Shown: piece after piece, positions 44,889 through 54,195 of the stretch
Position numbering within the stretch: the first letter of the stretch is position 1
Layout: every line of letters starts with the position of its first letter
Assembly (NCBI RefSeq): GCF_040730185.1
Contig: NZ_CP160402.1
Coordinates: 434,001-498,000, forward strand
Origin: Streptomyces sp. Je 1-332
GTDB taxonomy: Bacteria; Actinomycetota; Actinomycetes; Streptomycetales; Streptomycetaceae
Length of the DNA: 64,000 bases
Direction of reading: 5' to 3'
Notes under the pieces: generated by a model
Database searches by the model: none
What the model was told of the DNA's origin: nothing
Seen by the model: the letters and a program-made list of their open reading frames with translations, nothing else
Made by a program: the position numbers and the translations under genes

Positions 44889-45243
44889 GACGGGAGGTCC
44901 GGTGCGAGCCGCCTCCCGCACGCCCGCACCGGACGCCAGCCACGACACGCTCGCTACAGCACCGGAGCCCGGCCACGGCGGCCCCAGCTACAGCCACAGC
45001 TCACTAACGCCAGCATCGGCCCCGAACCCCCAACCCGCTCGCTCCGACAGCCCGGAAGCGTCCGCCTCCCCGGCCCGGCGCCCACCGGCGCATCCGAGCC
45101 GCTCACGCGCACGCCGGGAACACCGACGCGTGCACTCCCCCTGACCAGCGATTGAGCGCGAGCATGACATCCGCCAGGGTGGATCACACCGGTGCAGGGG
45201 TGCCGACCGCGACTGGGCTCCCCCGTCCCGCAGGGCCTGAGCG

Positions 45244-45309
45244 ATGGAGTACGTCAGCACGATCCAGCCGAAGGGGGGCGACAAGGGCCAGAAGCCCAAC
45301 TACCGCTGA
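45244..45309 (+). CDS. Possible 21-residue micro-ORF followed by a strong terminator
   Basis: Within the 570-bp gap 44889-45458, ATG 45244 opens 21 codons reading MEYVSTIQPKGG... with a Lys/Gly/Gln-rich basic second half. An in-frame stop lies six bases upstream, so it cannot be a longer gene's end. AGGG lies about eight bases before the ATG, a weak but usable site. A perfect 12-bp hairpin starts 17 bp after the stop. The peptide could be a secreted signal, a leader or noise. The stretch 44889-45243 shows no other gene, only Pro/Ala-rich chance ORFs. Confidence 0.4.
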   Translation: MEYVSTIQPKGGDKGQKPNYR

Positions 45310-45325
45310 CCGGCCCGTTGGTGAC

Positions 45326-45360
45326 GGCGGCGCCTCCTGCCCCTCGCGGGAGGCGCCGCC
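45326..45360 (+). terminator. Strong GC hairpin after the micro-ORF
   Basis: GGCGGCGCCTCC (45326-45337) pairs perfectly with GGAGGCGCCGCC (45349-45360) around an 11-nt loop. It has the shape of a factor-independent terminator without a T-tract and would end a transcript carrying the 45244-45309 ORF. It lies 98 bp before the phytase-like gene. Confidence 0.75.
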
Positions 45361-45458
45361 AGTGCGCCCCCTCACGTTCACCTTTCTGCCTCCTTGCGTT
45401 CGTGGCGACGGCGAAGTCTGACCGCTGTCACCGAACACTTGCGCCCCAGGAGGCAGTC

Positions 45459-46811
45459 ATGTCCCCGCACGCCGCCCGAAAGCGTCGCGTCCGCCGTTCA
45501 GTCGCCGCGGGTGTGCCGTTCGCCGTGCTCGCGGCGATCGCGGTGACCGGCACTGCTACAGGTGCCCAGACCAGCGGCAAGGAGAAGGCGCCTCGGATCA
45601 CCTCGACGGCGACCCTCGGTGACGTTCCACTGGGGACGTTCAGCAACTCCCTGCTGCCCGGCACGGTGAGCGACGACCGTGGTGTTGATCTCGGCGGCAT
45701 CGGCAGTGACATCTATCCGGCGGGCCGCAAGGGCGAATTCTGGACGGTCACCGACCGCGGGCCCAATGGCCAGATCAAGGTGGACGGCAAGAAGCGACGC
45801 ACATTCCCCGTCCCCGGTTTCGATCCGGCGATCGTGAAGGTCCGCGTCTCAGGTGACACGGTGAAGGTCACCGACGCGCTCCCGCTGACGACTTCCTCCG
45901 GTAAGCCCGTCACCGGGCTACCCAATCAGGAGGGGCGCGATGAGGCCCCGTACACGTACGACGCGAAGACGGCGCTGACCTACGACCCGAACGGCCTCGA
46001 CACCGAGGGCATCGTGCGGGCGCGCGACGGCGGCTTCTGGCTGGTGGACGAGTACGGCCCCTCGCTCGTCCACGTCTCCGCGCGCGGAGAGGTGCTCAAG
46101 CGCTATGTCCCCGAGGGCCTGGAGCTGGCGGGTGCCGACTATCCGGTCGTCGAGGCACTTCCGAGCGTCCTGCTGCACCGCAAGGGCAACCGCGGCTTCG
46201 AAGGGCTTGCGCAACTCCCGGGCGGGGACCTGGTGATGGCGGTTCAGAGCCCTCTGTCGGTGCCGGACGAGGACGCGGGTGACGCGTCGCGGACGGCACG
46301 GTTGCTGCGCTTCTCTCCGAAGAAGCAGGCGGTCACGGCCGAGTACGCGTACCGCTTCGACGCGGTGAGTGTGGTCGACCCCGGCGAGGACGACACGTCC
46401 GAGCTGAAGATCTCTTCCGTGGTGGCCGTCGGCCGTGACCGGCTCCTGGTCGAGGAGCGCACCGACAAGGCCGCTCGGCTGCAGACGGTGAAGCTGGACC
46501 GTGGCTCCGACATCCTCGGCGAGCGGTGGGACGACGCGTCGACGAAGCCCTCCTTGGAGGAGCTCGACGATCCGGCGGCCTCCGGAGTGCCCATCCTGAG
46601 GAAGCGTCTCCTGGTCGACCTCGGCGTCATGGAGGGTGTTCCCGACAAGATCGAGGGCGTGGCGCGCGTGAACCGTCACACCCTCGCCCTGATCAACGAC
46701 AACGACTTCGGGATGACGGACGGAGCGGAGGCGTTCGACGAGGAGGGCCGGCTCGTGGACAGTGGCGTGCAAACCACTGTGACGTACGTGCGGCTGCCGA
46801 AAGGCCTCTGA
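45459..46811 (+). CDS. Secreted phytase-like esterase-domain protein
   Basis: The 450-residue protein has a signal peptide (RKRRVRR then AAGVPFAVLAAIAVTGTATGA, cleavage near 36-40), so it is exported. The body is a six-bladed propeller of the 'esterase-like activity of phytase' (PF13449) group: GEFWTVTDRGPNG, GLDTEGIVRARDGGFWLVDE, FEGLAQLPGGDLVMAVQSPL, and near the end VARVNRHTLALINDND. The family is found as calcium-dependent phosphoesterases and related enzymes, but the substrate is unproven. ATG 45459 is preceded by CAGGAGG at the right spacing. Confidence 0.85.
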   Translation: MSPHAARKRRVRRSVAAGVPFAVLAAIAVTGTATGAQTSGKEKAPRITSTATLGDVPLGTFSNSLLPGTVSDDRGVDLGGIGSDIYPAGRKGEFWTVTDRGPNGQIKVDGKKRRTFPVPGFDPAIVKVRVSGDTVKVTDALPLTTSSGKPVTGLPNQEGRDEAPYTYDAKTALTYDPNGLDTEGIVRARDGGFWLVDEYGPSLVHVSARGEVLKRYVPEGLELAGADYPVVEALPSVLLHRKGNRGFEGLAQLPGGDLVMAVQSPLSVPDEDAGDASRTARLLRFSPKKQAVTAEYAYRFDAVSVVDPGEDDTSELKISSVVAVGRDRLLVEERTDKAARLQTVKLDRGSDILGERWDDASTKPSLEELDDPAASGVPILRKRLLVDLGVMEGVPDKIEGVARVNRHTLALINDNDFGMTDGAEAFDEEGRLVDSGVQTTVTYVRLPKGL

Positions 46812-46840
46812 GTCCGTCGGCCTCGCGACCGGCACGCCGA

Positions 46841-47458
46841 TCAGGAACCCGGTTCGGTGACGCCTGCTTTGATGACCTCCACCCTCAGGAAGTAGTAGCT
46901 CAGGAAGTAGTAGCGCGCTTCACTGTCCGCGCGTGACGGGACCAGGGAGTCCAAGTCGTTCGGCAGTTCGCTCGGCAGTTCGCTGGGAAGCTCCGACGGC
47001 AGACCGCTGGGCAGGTTCGAGGGCAGCTCTGTCGGCGGTTCCGTCGGCAGCTCGGAGGGGAACTCCGACGGGATGCTCAGCGATGGCGTGGGCTTACCGC
47101 CCGAGCTCTCACTGCTCTTGGAGGGGCCCTTCTTGTCGTCCGAGCCGTCACCACCGGTGGCCACCAGGACAACAGCGACGACGGCGCCGATCGCGACGAT
47201 CACCGCGAGCAGGACGAACAGGCCACCTCGGCGCCCTGACGGCCCGCCCGGTGGCGGAGCAGGCGGCCACCCGCCGCCGCCCGGGGGCATACCGTCGCCT
47301 GCCGCTGGAGGCCATCCCCCACCGCCCGGAGGTGGTCCGAACCCGCCGCCCGGAGGCGGGCCGTACCCTCCACCGGGCGGACCGTAGCCACCATCGCCCG
47401 GAGGGGGCGGGTCACCCGACGGAGGGGGCGGCGGTGGCGGTACGGGCGGCATGGCCAT
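46841..47458 (-). CDS. Proline/glycine-rich single-pass membrane protein
   Basis: The 205-residue protein has a low-complexity N-terminus (about 1-75, Pro/Gly runs such as PPPPPPPSGDPPPPGDGGYG), one membrane segment (about 79-102, LFVLLAVIVAIGAVVAVVLVA) and a Ser/Pro/Leu-rich exterior (repeats of SELP) before a short end RVEVIKAGVTEPGS. It is a typical actinobacterial Pro-rich membrane protein of unknown role, perhaps part of a cell-surface or type VII-like assembly. An exact 15-bp duplication adds five residues (YYFLS) near the C-terminus. Confidence 0.7.
   Translation of the reverse strand: MAMPPVPPPPPPPSGDPPPPGDGGYGPPGGGYGPPPGGGFGPPPGGGGWPPAAGDGMPPGGGGWPPAPPPGGPSGRRGGLFVLLAVIVAIGAVVAVVLVATGGDGSDDKKGPSKSSESSGGKPTPSLSIPSEFPSELPTEPPTELPSNLPSGLPSELPSELPSELPNDLDSLVPSRADSEARYYFLSYYFLRVEVIKAGVTEPGS
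46884..46913 (-). repeat. In-frame 15-bp duplication in the Pro-rich membrane protein
   Basis: CTCAGGAAGTAGTAG occurs twice in tandem (46884-46898 and 46899-46913). On the coding strand it gives YYFLS followed by YYFLR near residue 183, an in-frame expansion of five residues. Confidence 0.95.
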
Positions 47459-47536
47459 ACCGTCCAGAGTCGCCTCGAAAGGGTCAAGATGCGACCCCTA
47501 CGCAGAACTTGACGCCTCGGGAATCGGGGCGTCGGG

Positions 47537-48703
47537 TCAGCCCCGCGCCCCCAGAAGGTGATCCATGGCCAGCTGGTCGAGGTGCTCGAAGGCCATGCCC
47601 CGGTCCGCGGCTGCCGTCACGTCGAAGTCCTCGAAGGCGGCGCGGTCGGCGAGCAGTCCGGAGAGGCCGTCCTCGGCGGTCGGCAGGGACAGCTCGTCCA
47701 GGCGGGACGCACGCAGGGCCTCCTGGACCTCCGGGTCGGCGCGGAAAGCGGCCGAACGCTCCCGAAGGATGAGGTAGTTGCGCATGCAGCCGGCGGCCGA
47801 CGCCCACACGCCCGTGTAGTCCTCCGTACGCGGCGGCTTGAAGTCGAAGTGTCGCGGACCTTCGTATCCACCCCTCTCCAGGAGGTCGACCAGCCAGAAG
47901 GCGCTGCGCAGATCGCCCGCCCCGAAGCGCAGGTCCTGGTCGTACTTGATGCCGGTCTGGCCGTTGAGGTCGATGTGGAAGAGCTTGCCCGCCCACAGGG
48001 CCTGGGCGATGGAGTGCGGGAAGTTGAGGCCGGCCATCTGTTCATGACCCACTTCGGGGTTGACGCCGAACAGTTCGGAGCGCTCCAGGCGCTCGATGAA
48101 GGCAAGGGCGTGCCCCACAGTGGGCAGAAGAATGTCGCCGCGCGGCTCGTTCGGCTTGGGCTCGATCGCGAAGCGCAGGTCGTAACCCTGCTCCGTCACG
48201 TAGTCGCCGAGCAGGTCGAAGGCCTCCTTCATGCGGTCGAGGGCGACACGTACGTCCTTCGCCGCACCGGATTCGGCGCCTTCCCTGCCGCCCCACGCGA
48301 CGTAGGTGTGTGCGCCCAGTTCCACCGCGAGGTCGATGTTGCGGATGGTCTTGCGCAGCGCGTAGCGGCGTACGTCCCGGTCGTTGGCGGTGAACCCCCC
48401 GTCCTTGAAGACGGGGTGTGTGAAGAGGTTCGTGGTCGCCATCGGCACGACGAGGCCTGTCGCGTCGAGTGCCTGCCGGAAGCGCTTGATGTGCGACTCG
48501 CGCTCGGTGTCCGTGGCGCCGAAGGGGATCAGGTCGTCGTCGTGGAAGGTCACTCCGTAGGCCCCCAGTTCGGCCAGGTGCCGTACGGAGTCGGCCGGGT
48601 CGATGGCCGCCCTGGTCGCGTCACCGAACGGGTCCCTTCCCTGCCAGCCGACGGTCCACAGGCCGAAGGTGAACTTGTCCTCAGGAGTGGGCTGGTACGT
48701 CAT
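47537..48703 (-). CDS. xylA: Xylose isomerase
   Basis: The 388-residue TIM-barrel enzyme converts D-xylose to D-xylulose (and D-glucose to D-fructose) with two divalent metals. All active-site groups known for the Streptomyces enzyme are in place: His54 (GVTFHDDD), the Glu/Lys of [12 protein letters not shown] (about 181-183), Glu/His of [11 protein letters not shown] (about 217-220), Asp of HIDLNGQ, and Asp pairs in [12 protein letters not shown] and RHFDFKP. Length is exactly as in S. rubiginosus. ATG 48703 follows GGGAGCGAAC. It is divergent from xylB across 191 bp. Confidence 0.97.
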   Translation of the reverse strand: MTYQPTPEDKFTFGLWTVGWQGRDPFGDATRAAIDPADSVRHLAELGAYGVTFHDDDLIPFGATDTERESHIKRFRQALDATGLVVPMATTNLFTHPVFKDGGFTANDRDVRRYALRKTIRNIDLAVELGAHTYVAWGGREGAESGAAKDVRVALDRMKEAFDLLGDYVTEQGYDLRFAIEPKPNEPRGDILLPTVGHALAFIERLERSELFGVNPEVGHEQMAGLNFPHSIAQALWAGKLFHIDLNGQTGIKYDQDLRFGAGDLRSAFWLVDLLERGGYEGPRHFDFKPPRTEDYTGVWASAAGCMRNYLILRERSAAFRADPEVQEALRASRLDELSLPTAEDGLSGLLADRAAFEDFDVTAAADRGMAFEHLDQLAMDHLLGARG

Positions 48704-48894
48704 GTTCGCTCCCTGGATGGCTGGTGCACGGCTGTGTGGCGGAGCGGGCATGGCTGCGTGCCCCCTCGTGCGCGGCTGCCGCGACTATTTCGTCATGGCG
48801 CTTAACAAATTAGTATCCGGAGGCATCCCTGGGAAGGTCGGACGGAAAGAAGTCCGGGTGTGCCCGGAAAGAGCCGCGGGAACGGAGACCCCCG
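48704..48894. promoter_or_regulatory. xylA-xylB divergent control region
   Basis: This 191-bp region must hold both xyl promoters. Its only AT-rich stretch, around 48785-48816, contains TTAACAAATTAGTA (48802-48815), which resembles one half of the xylose operator known from Bacillus (AACAAACTAAT core). The matching second half is not clear. It is the best candidate for binding of the downstream ROK-family regulator. Confidence 0.45.
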
Positions 48895-50376
48895 ATGTCA
48901 TCAGCCCCAGCAGCCGACGGGCCCCTCGTCGTCGGCGTGGACAGCTCCACGCAGTCCACGAAGGTCCTGGTCGTCGACGCCGCCACGGGCAGGGTGGTGG
49001 CGAGCGGTCAGGCCCCGCACCGCGTCAGCTCGGGGCCCGCCCGCGAGAGTGACCCCGAGGACTGGTGGAACGCCCTGTGCGCGGCCCTCGACCAGTGCGG
49101 CGAACCGGCGCGCGAGGCCGCCGCGGTGTCGGTCGGCGGCCAGCAGCACGGGCTCGTCACGCTGGACGCGCGGTCCAGGCCGGTGCGGCCCGCACTGCTG
49201 TGGAACGACGTGCGCTCGGCGTCGCAGGCCCGCTCTCTGGTGGACCGCCTGGGAGGCCCGAAGGCGTGGGCCGAGCGCGTCGGCAGCGTGCCGGGGCCCT
49301 CCTTCACGGTGACCAAGTGGGCCTGGCTCAGCGAGCACGAGCCCGAGGCGGCGCGTGCCACCGTGGCCGTGCGACTCCCCCACGACTACCTCACCGAGCG
49401 CCTCACGGGATCCGGCACGACCGACCGGGGCGACGCCTCCGGTACGGGGTGGTGGGCGTCGTCGACGGAGGCGTACGACGAGGAGATTCTGGGACTCGTC
49501 GGCCTCGACCCCGAGCTGCTGCCGCGTGTGGCGCGCCCCGGTGAGGTCGTCGGCACCGTACGCGGGAGCGGCGAGCTGCCCTTCTCCAAGGGCACGCTCG
49601 TCGCCCCCGGGACCGGCGACAACGCGGCGGCGGCGCTCGGACTCGGCCTGCGCCCCGGAACGCCGGTCCTGAGCCTCGGAACGTCGGGCACCGTGTACGC
49701 GGTCTCCACGCGGCGCCAGGCGGATCCCACGGGCACCGTGGCCGGGTTCGCCGACGCACGCGGCGACTGGCTGCCGCTGGCCTGCACCCTCAACTGCACT
49801 CTGGCCGTGGACCGGGTGGCCGCGCTGCTGAGCCTCGACCGTGAGGCGGTGGAGGCGGGCGGCGCCGTCACCCTGCTGCCCTACCTGGACGGTGAGCGCA
49901 CTCCGGACCTTCCGCATGCTTCGGGACTGCTGCACGGGCTGCGACATGACACGACTCCGGGGCAGCTGCTGCAAGCGGCCTACGACGGGGCCGTGCACTC
50001 GCTGTTGGGCGCACTCGACCTGGTCCTGGACGCGGACGCGGACCGCTCGGCTCCGCTCCTGCTCATCGGTGGCGGGGCACGGGGCACGGCGTGGCAGGAC
50101 ACAGTTCGGCGCCTTTCGGGGCGGGCCGTTCAGGTGCCCGAGGCCAGGGAACTGGTCGCCCTCGGTGCCGCCGCCCAAGCCGCGGGCCTCCTCACGGGCG
50201 AGGATCCTGCGGCTGTCGCCCGCCGCTGGGGCACGGCTGACGGGCCTGTGCTGCCCCCTGTGGAGCGGGACGAGTCGGCGCTGGCCCGAATCGCCGGGGT
50301 AGTCTCCGACGCGGCGTCGCTGCTCGACGACAGGGGCCATCTCGACGCCAGGGGCCATGAGGAAACTCGGCCATGA
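48895..50376 (+). CDS. xylB: Xylulokinase
   Basis: The 493-residue FGGY-type kinase phosphorylates D-xylulose at C5. The ASKHA motifs are present: N-terminal VVGVDSSTQSTKVLVVDA (phosphate 1), VGGQQHGLVTLD, NDVRS near 100, then GTGDNAAAALGLGL (phosphate 2) and LLIGGGARGTAWQDTVRRL (adenosine) near 385. Length and order are normal. It starts at ATG 48895, diverging from xylA, and is followed after 27 bp by the ROK regulator on the same strand, so the two form an operon. Confidence 0.96.
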   Translation: MSSAPAADGPLVVGVDSSTQSTKVLVVDAATGRVVASGQAPHRVSSGPARESDPEDWWNALCAALDQCGEPAREAAAVSVGGQQHGLVTLDARSRPVRPALLWNDVRSASQARSLVDRLGGPKAWAERVGSVPGPSFTVTKWAWLSEHEPEAARATVAVRLPHDYLTERLTGSGTTDRGDASGTGWWASSTEAYDEEILGLVGLDPELLPRVARPGEVVGTVRGSGELPFSKGTLVAPGTGDNAAAALGLGLRPGTPVLSLGTSGTVYAVSTRRQADPTGTVAGFADARGDWLPLACTLNCTLAVDRVAALLSLDREAVEAGGAVTLLPYLDGERTPDLPHASGLLHGLRHDTTPGQLLQAAYDGAVHSLLGALDLVLDADADRSAPLLLIGGGARGTAWQDTVRRLSGRAVQVPEARELVALGAAAQAAGLLTGEDPAAVARRWGTADGPVLPPVERDESALARIAGVVSDAASLLDDRGHLDARGHEETRP

Positions 50377-50403
50377 GGACGGAAGACAGGGACTGACGGG
50401 GGC

Positions 50404-51609
50404 ATGACCGCACCACCGCACGACGCGAGCCGTGGCACGTCCGGAGCGCCGCTGCCCGACACCCAGCAGGGGATGCGCCGCCGCAACCTCTCGCGTGTCA
50501 TGCACGCCGTCGCGGCGCACGGGCCGCTGTCCCGTGCCGCCGTGGCCACCCGGATCGGCTTGACGCGGGCGGCAGTCTCCACCCTGGTGGACGAGTTGAT
50601 CCGCGCCGGTCTCCTGGACGAGCTGGGCCCCGGGCGGCCCGGCAAGGTCGGCCGCCCGGGATCCGCGCTCGCGGTCAGCGGGAGCGGGCCTGCCGGCATC
50701 GGCGCCGAGATCGGCGTGGACCACCTCTCGGTGTGCGTGGTCGACCTGCGCGGAGAGGTACGCGCGCGTGCCGTGCGACAGGGAGACAATCGGGGGCGCG
50801 CCCCGCAACCCGTCCTCAGGGAACTCGTCGCGCTGGTGCGCCAGGTGAGCGACGAAGCCCAGCTGGCAGGGCTACGTCCGGCGGGCCTTGCCCTCGCCGT
50901 CCCGGGCCTCGTCGCCCGCGGTACGGGGGTGGTGGTGCGCGCCCCCAATCTCGACTGGCACGACGTCGATCTCGGCGCCCTGCTGCCGGACGGGCTGCCG
51001 CTGACAATGGACAACGAGGCCAACTTCGGCGCACTGGCCGAGCTGTGGCTCGGCGACGCGGCGCCCCAGGACTTCCTCCACGTGTCGGCGGAGATCGGCA
51101 TCGGCGCCGCGCTGGTCGTCGACGGAAGGCTGCTGCGCGGGACACGCGGCTTCGCGGGCGAGTTGGGGCATGTACCGGTGTGGCCCGACGGTCCACCGTG
51201 TCCGTGCGGCGGCCGTGGCTGCCTGGAGCAGTACGCGGGCGAGGAGGCGGTGCTGCGTGCGGCGGGACTCGATCCCGGCACGGACCGCGTCGGCCTCCTC
51301 GCGGAGCGCGCCGCGCAGGGCGACGAAAACGTACGAACGGCGTTGCACGGTGCGGGAGCCGCACTGGGCACAGCGCTCACCGGTGCGGTGAATCTGCTGG
51401 ACCCGCGCTCGGTGGTGCTCGGCGGCGCCCTGTCGCGGCTCGCGCCGTGGCTGCTGCCGTCGCTGGAGGGCGAGTTGGAACGCCGCACGGCAGGCACGGC
51501 ATGCGCTGTCGCCGTCTCCGGCCTTGGCTCCGACGGCCCGCTGCTGGGGGCTGCACACTCGGTCGTACGGGCTGTGCTAGATGACCCGGCGGGGGCGGCA
51601 GTGGCGTAG
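50404..51609 (+). CDS. xylR: ROK-family transcriptional regulator, likely XylR
   Basis: The 401-residue protein has an N-terminal winged helix (GPLSRAAVATRIGLTRAAVSTLVDELIRAG, about 40-69) and a ROK sugar-kinase-like domain with IGAEIGVDHLSVCVVDLRG, NEANFGALAELWLG, IGAALVVDGRLLRG, GFAGELGHVPVW and the zinc motif PCPCGGRGCLEQYAG (about 261-275). It probably represses xylA and xylB and releases on xylose. It follows xylB by 27 bp. Its 3' end abuts the remnants of a MerR-type gene. Confidence 0.92.
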   Translation: MTAPPHDASRGTSGAPLPDTQQGMRRRNLSRVMHAVAAHGPLSRAAVATRIGLTRAAVSTLVDELIRAGLLDELGPGRPGKVGRPGSALAVSGSGPAGIGAEIGVDHLSVCVVDLRGEVRARAVRQGDNRGRAPQPVLRELVALVRQVSDEAQLAGLRPAGLALAVPGLVARGTGVVVRAPNLDWHDVDLGALLPDGLPLTMDNEANFGALAELWLGDAAPQDFLHVSAEIGIGAALVVDGRLLRGTRGFAGELGHVPVWPDGPPCPCGGRGCLEQYAGEEAVLRAAGLDPGTDRVGLLAERAAQGDENVRTALHGAGAALGTALTGAVNLLDPRSVVLGGALSRLAPWLLPSLEGELERRTAGTACAVAVSGLGSDGPLLGAAHSVVRAVLDDPAGAAVA

Positions 51610-51652
51610 GGTCCGCTGCCTGCTTGGCGGGGGCCACGTAGCTGACCGGGCT

Positions 51653-51952
51653 AGCTTTGGCCAGCTTGTGCATGAGATCCAACTCCTCCGGGGTGGTCCC
51701 GCGCTTGGCGACCGCTGTCAGGACCGCCCGCCGCAGACGCAGCACGCGGATCTGTACCTCCAGCACGTCCGCGTGCACCGCGGCGACCTCGGGAGGCGAG
51801 ACTTCCCGGTCCACGACCCTCCGGACGGTGGGAAGGTCAAGACCCAGGTCGCGCAGAGTGCGTACGAGGTCGAGGCGGGCGACTGCGTCGGTGCCGTACA
51901 GGCGGTAGCCGACCGGGCTGCGGTCGGCCGGCGGCACGATCCCCGCGTCGGA
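51653..51952 (-). pseudogene. MerR-type regulator remnant, N-terminal block
   Basis: Minus-strand codons from 51952 to about 51653 read SDAGIVPPADRSPVGYRLYG, then ARLDLVRTLRDLGLDLPTVRR and LRLRRAVLTAVAKRG, ending near LDLMHKLAK. This is the second half of a MerR winged helix plus its coiled-coil linker. The first ~25 residues of the domain are gone: just upstream in the same frame is a TAG (51953-51955), preceded by an unrelated block of the same family. After LMHKLAK the frame loses family likeness. Confidence 0.75.
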
Positions 51953-51955
51953 CTA

Positions 51956-52027
51956 GTCGTACAGGCCGTCAAGAACGCTACCGAGGAAATCGTCGACGAT
52001 CAGGCGTCGAGGTTCGTTCTCGGAAAC
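51956..52027 (-). pseudogene. MerR-type regulator remnant, middle block out of order
   Basis: The 24 codons from 52027 to 51956 read SENEPRRLIVDDFLGSVLDG and a few more residues before a TAG. In related MerR/TipA-like proteins an almost identical ERRRLIEDFLDSVFDGL stretch follows the linker, directly after LMHxLA. Here it lies upstream, not downstream, of the N-terminal block on the same strand, so the two are in swapped order. Confidence 0.6.
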
Positions 52028-52085
52028 CACCCCGCCTTCGCGGCGGTCACCCGCTCCCTCACACCCCCGCGCCGGCTGGCCATGT

Positions 52086-52259
52086 TTCCTCGCCGAGGCC
52101 GTTCGAGCACAGGTCACCGCGACCCTGACGGCAGGCATCGATTCGGCCTCGCCCGAAGCCGACCCGATTGCCACGGGCATCGCGACGCACTACGCGCACA
52201 TCCTCGGCCTCCCCGACGACACCACCGTGCGCCGACGCCCGGTAGCCCGCAAGACATGA
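52086..52259 (+). pseudogene. MerR-type regulator remnant, C-terminal block inverted
   Basis: On the plus strand 57 codons ending at TGA 52257-52259 read FLAEAVRAQVTATLTAGIDS, then ASPEADPIATGIATHYAHIL. This matches the effector domain of the same regulator family (VREQVAAALAAGIDPASPEAD type). It is on the opposite strand to the other two blocks and has no start codon or ribosome-binding site. The rest of the 51610-52492 gap shows no gene. Confidence 0.65.
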
Positions 52260-52492
52260 CGGGCGAAGCCGTGGCGGGCGGAGCCGACCCGGAGATGTCA
52301 TGGCCTACCGCGGCCCTGCCCCTGTGTCACACCGACGAACCGAGCGTCACCCTCGAATCCCACGGGCGGAATCGCGAGACTGGAACGACCGACTGAATCG
52401 GCTGTACCGACTGAACCGCTAACGCGCTAGGACGGGCCGATCCGACGGAAGACAGACGGAAGACAGAAGGCGGAAGAAGGACAGCGATAAAA

Positions 52493-53903
52493 ATGGACCG
52501 GCATGCCCACGCGCTGAGTCGTACCGGCGACGAAGCCGCACGCCACTACGAGCGAGCGCTCGACGCGCTGTTGTTCTTCCGTGCCGAAGTCGCCGACGAG
52601 GCGCAGGCGATGGCGGCGGCCTCCCCGCATTCCGTGATGGCGCACGTCTTCGACGCCTACCTCGGGCTACTCGGCACCGAGGAGCAGGAGGCGGCCGATG
52701 CCCGACGTTCCTTCGGCGCCTTCCGTAGCACGGTCGACCCCGCCGGGCTCTCGCCCCGCGAAAGAATGCATGCGGCGGCCGCCCAGACGTGGCTGGACGG
52801 GAACATGTCGCGGGCCGGGGAGATCCTCGGCGAGATCAGCACCGAGTACCCCCCTCGACGCCCTCGCCCTGGCCGTCGGACACCAGATCGACTTCTTCAC
52901 CGGGGACGCTCAGCGGCTGCGCGACCGGATCGGTGGCGCGCTTTCCGCGTGGGACGGTGAGGATCCGCACTACGGTCCGCTCCTGGGGATGTATGCCTTC
53001 GGACTCGAGGAAGCGGGGCACTACGGCCAAGCCGAGGAGATCGGACTGCGGGCGGTCGAACGGCACCCGCGGGATGTATGGGGCATCCATGCGGTCGTCC
53101 ACACGTACGAGATGCGAGGGCTGTTCGGCGAGGGGATCCGCTATCTCGACGCGCGGACCGAGGACTGGGCCGACGGCAACTACCTCTCCGTACACAATGC
53201 TTGGCACTACGCCCTGTACGCGCTGGAGGCCGGCAGCATCGGACAGGTCCTCGCCGTCTACGACAACACTCTCCACAACGAGGCATCGCAGTCCGTCGCC
53301 ATGGAACTCCTCGACGCCTCCGCCCTGCTGTGGCGACTGCTCCTGATCGATATCGACGTCGAGCCCCGCTGGATGGCGCTCGCCCAGGCCTGGGCAGGCC
53401 GCGAGGTCGGCGCCTACTACGCCTTCAACGACGTCCATGCCGTGATGGCGTACGTGGGAGCGGGTCGGCTTTCCGATGCTGAGCGACTGGTGAAGGAGCG
53501 TGAGCAGTGGCTCTCCCGGGCCGACCCTTCGGTGACGAACCACGCGATGACACGCGAGATCGGCGTCCCGGTGTGCCGCGCCCTCATCGCCTACCGGCAG
53601 CAGCGGTACGCCAATGTGGTCGAGTTGCTGGCCCCCATCCGCTACCGCCTCAACTCCTTCGGCGGCAGTCACGCACAGCGTGATGCCATTCAGCGGACGC
53701 TCGTGGAGGCTGCCATCCGCTCCGGCCGGCACGACCTGGCGCGGGCTTTGCTCAGCGAACGCATCAACCTGCGTCCCATCTGCCCCTACAACCGGCGGGC
53801 CCGTGCCCGGCTCGCCGACCGCCTCGGAGACACGGATCAGGCTGCGACCGCCCTCGCTCGCGCGGAGGAACAGGCTGCTGTGGGTGCGGCCGCCTTGGGC
53901 TGA
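52493..53903 (+). pseudogene. TTC38-like tetratricopeptide protein, frameshifted
   Basis: The first frame from ATG 52493 reads RHYERALDALLFFRAEVADE and [20 protein letters not shown] up to ISTEYP. The sense then continues one base further on as [40 protein letters not shown] and [20 protein letters not shown] to the stop at 53903. The switch falls in a run of six C at 52849-52854 where five would keep frame. With five C the protein has about 469 residues in TPR-type repeats, as in bacterial TTC38 homologues. The lesion may be real or a homopolymer error. Confidence 0.85.
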
Positions 53904-54195
53904 TGCTCGGCTCGTCCCTTCGTCTTCATCCGTCAGAGTGACCACGTTTTCCACAATCACGGTGCTGTACACAGATTTGGATCGCACCCTTCCGACCCAA
54001 CCGACCCTCGCCGTACCGTAATTGACGCGGGACACCACCGGCCCGGCCCTGGCTGCGGTGTCGTGTCCACACGGATCGGGGGAATCAGGTGTCGGGAAGC
54101 AGAGCCGTCCTGGGCGGCGTCGCGGGGCCGTCGGGCCGAGCACGGACCCCGAGTTCCCCACGGAGCGACGGAGCGACAAAAGAGAGCAGCCCGCC

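Noticed and set aside
44902..45144. 80-codon ORF after the SWIM gene
   Set aside because: Pro/Ala/Ser/Arg low-complexity text typical of a chance frame in GC-rich DNA; no ribosome-binding site.
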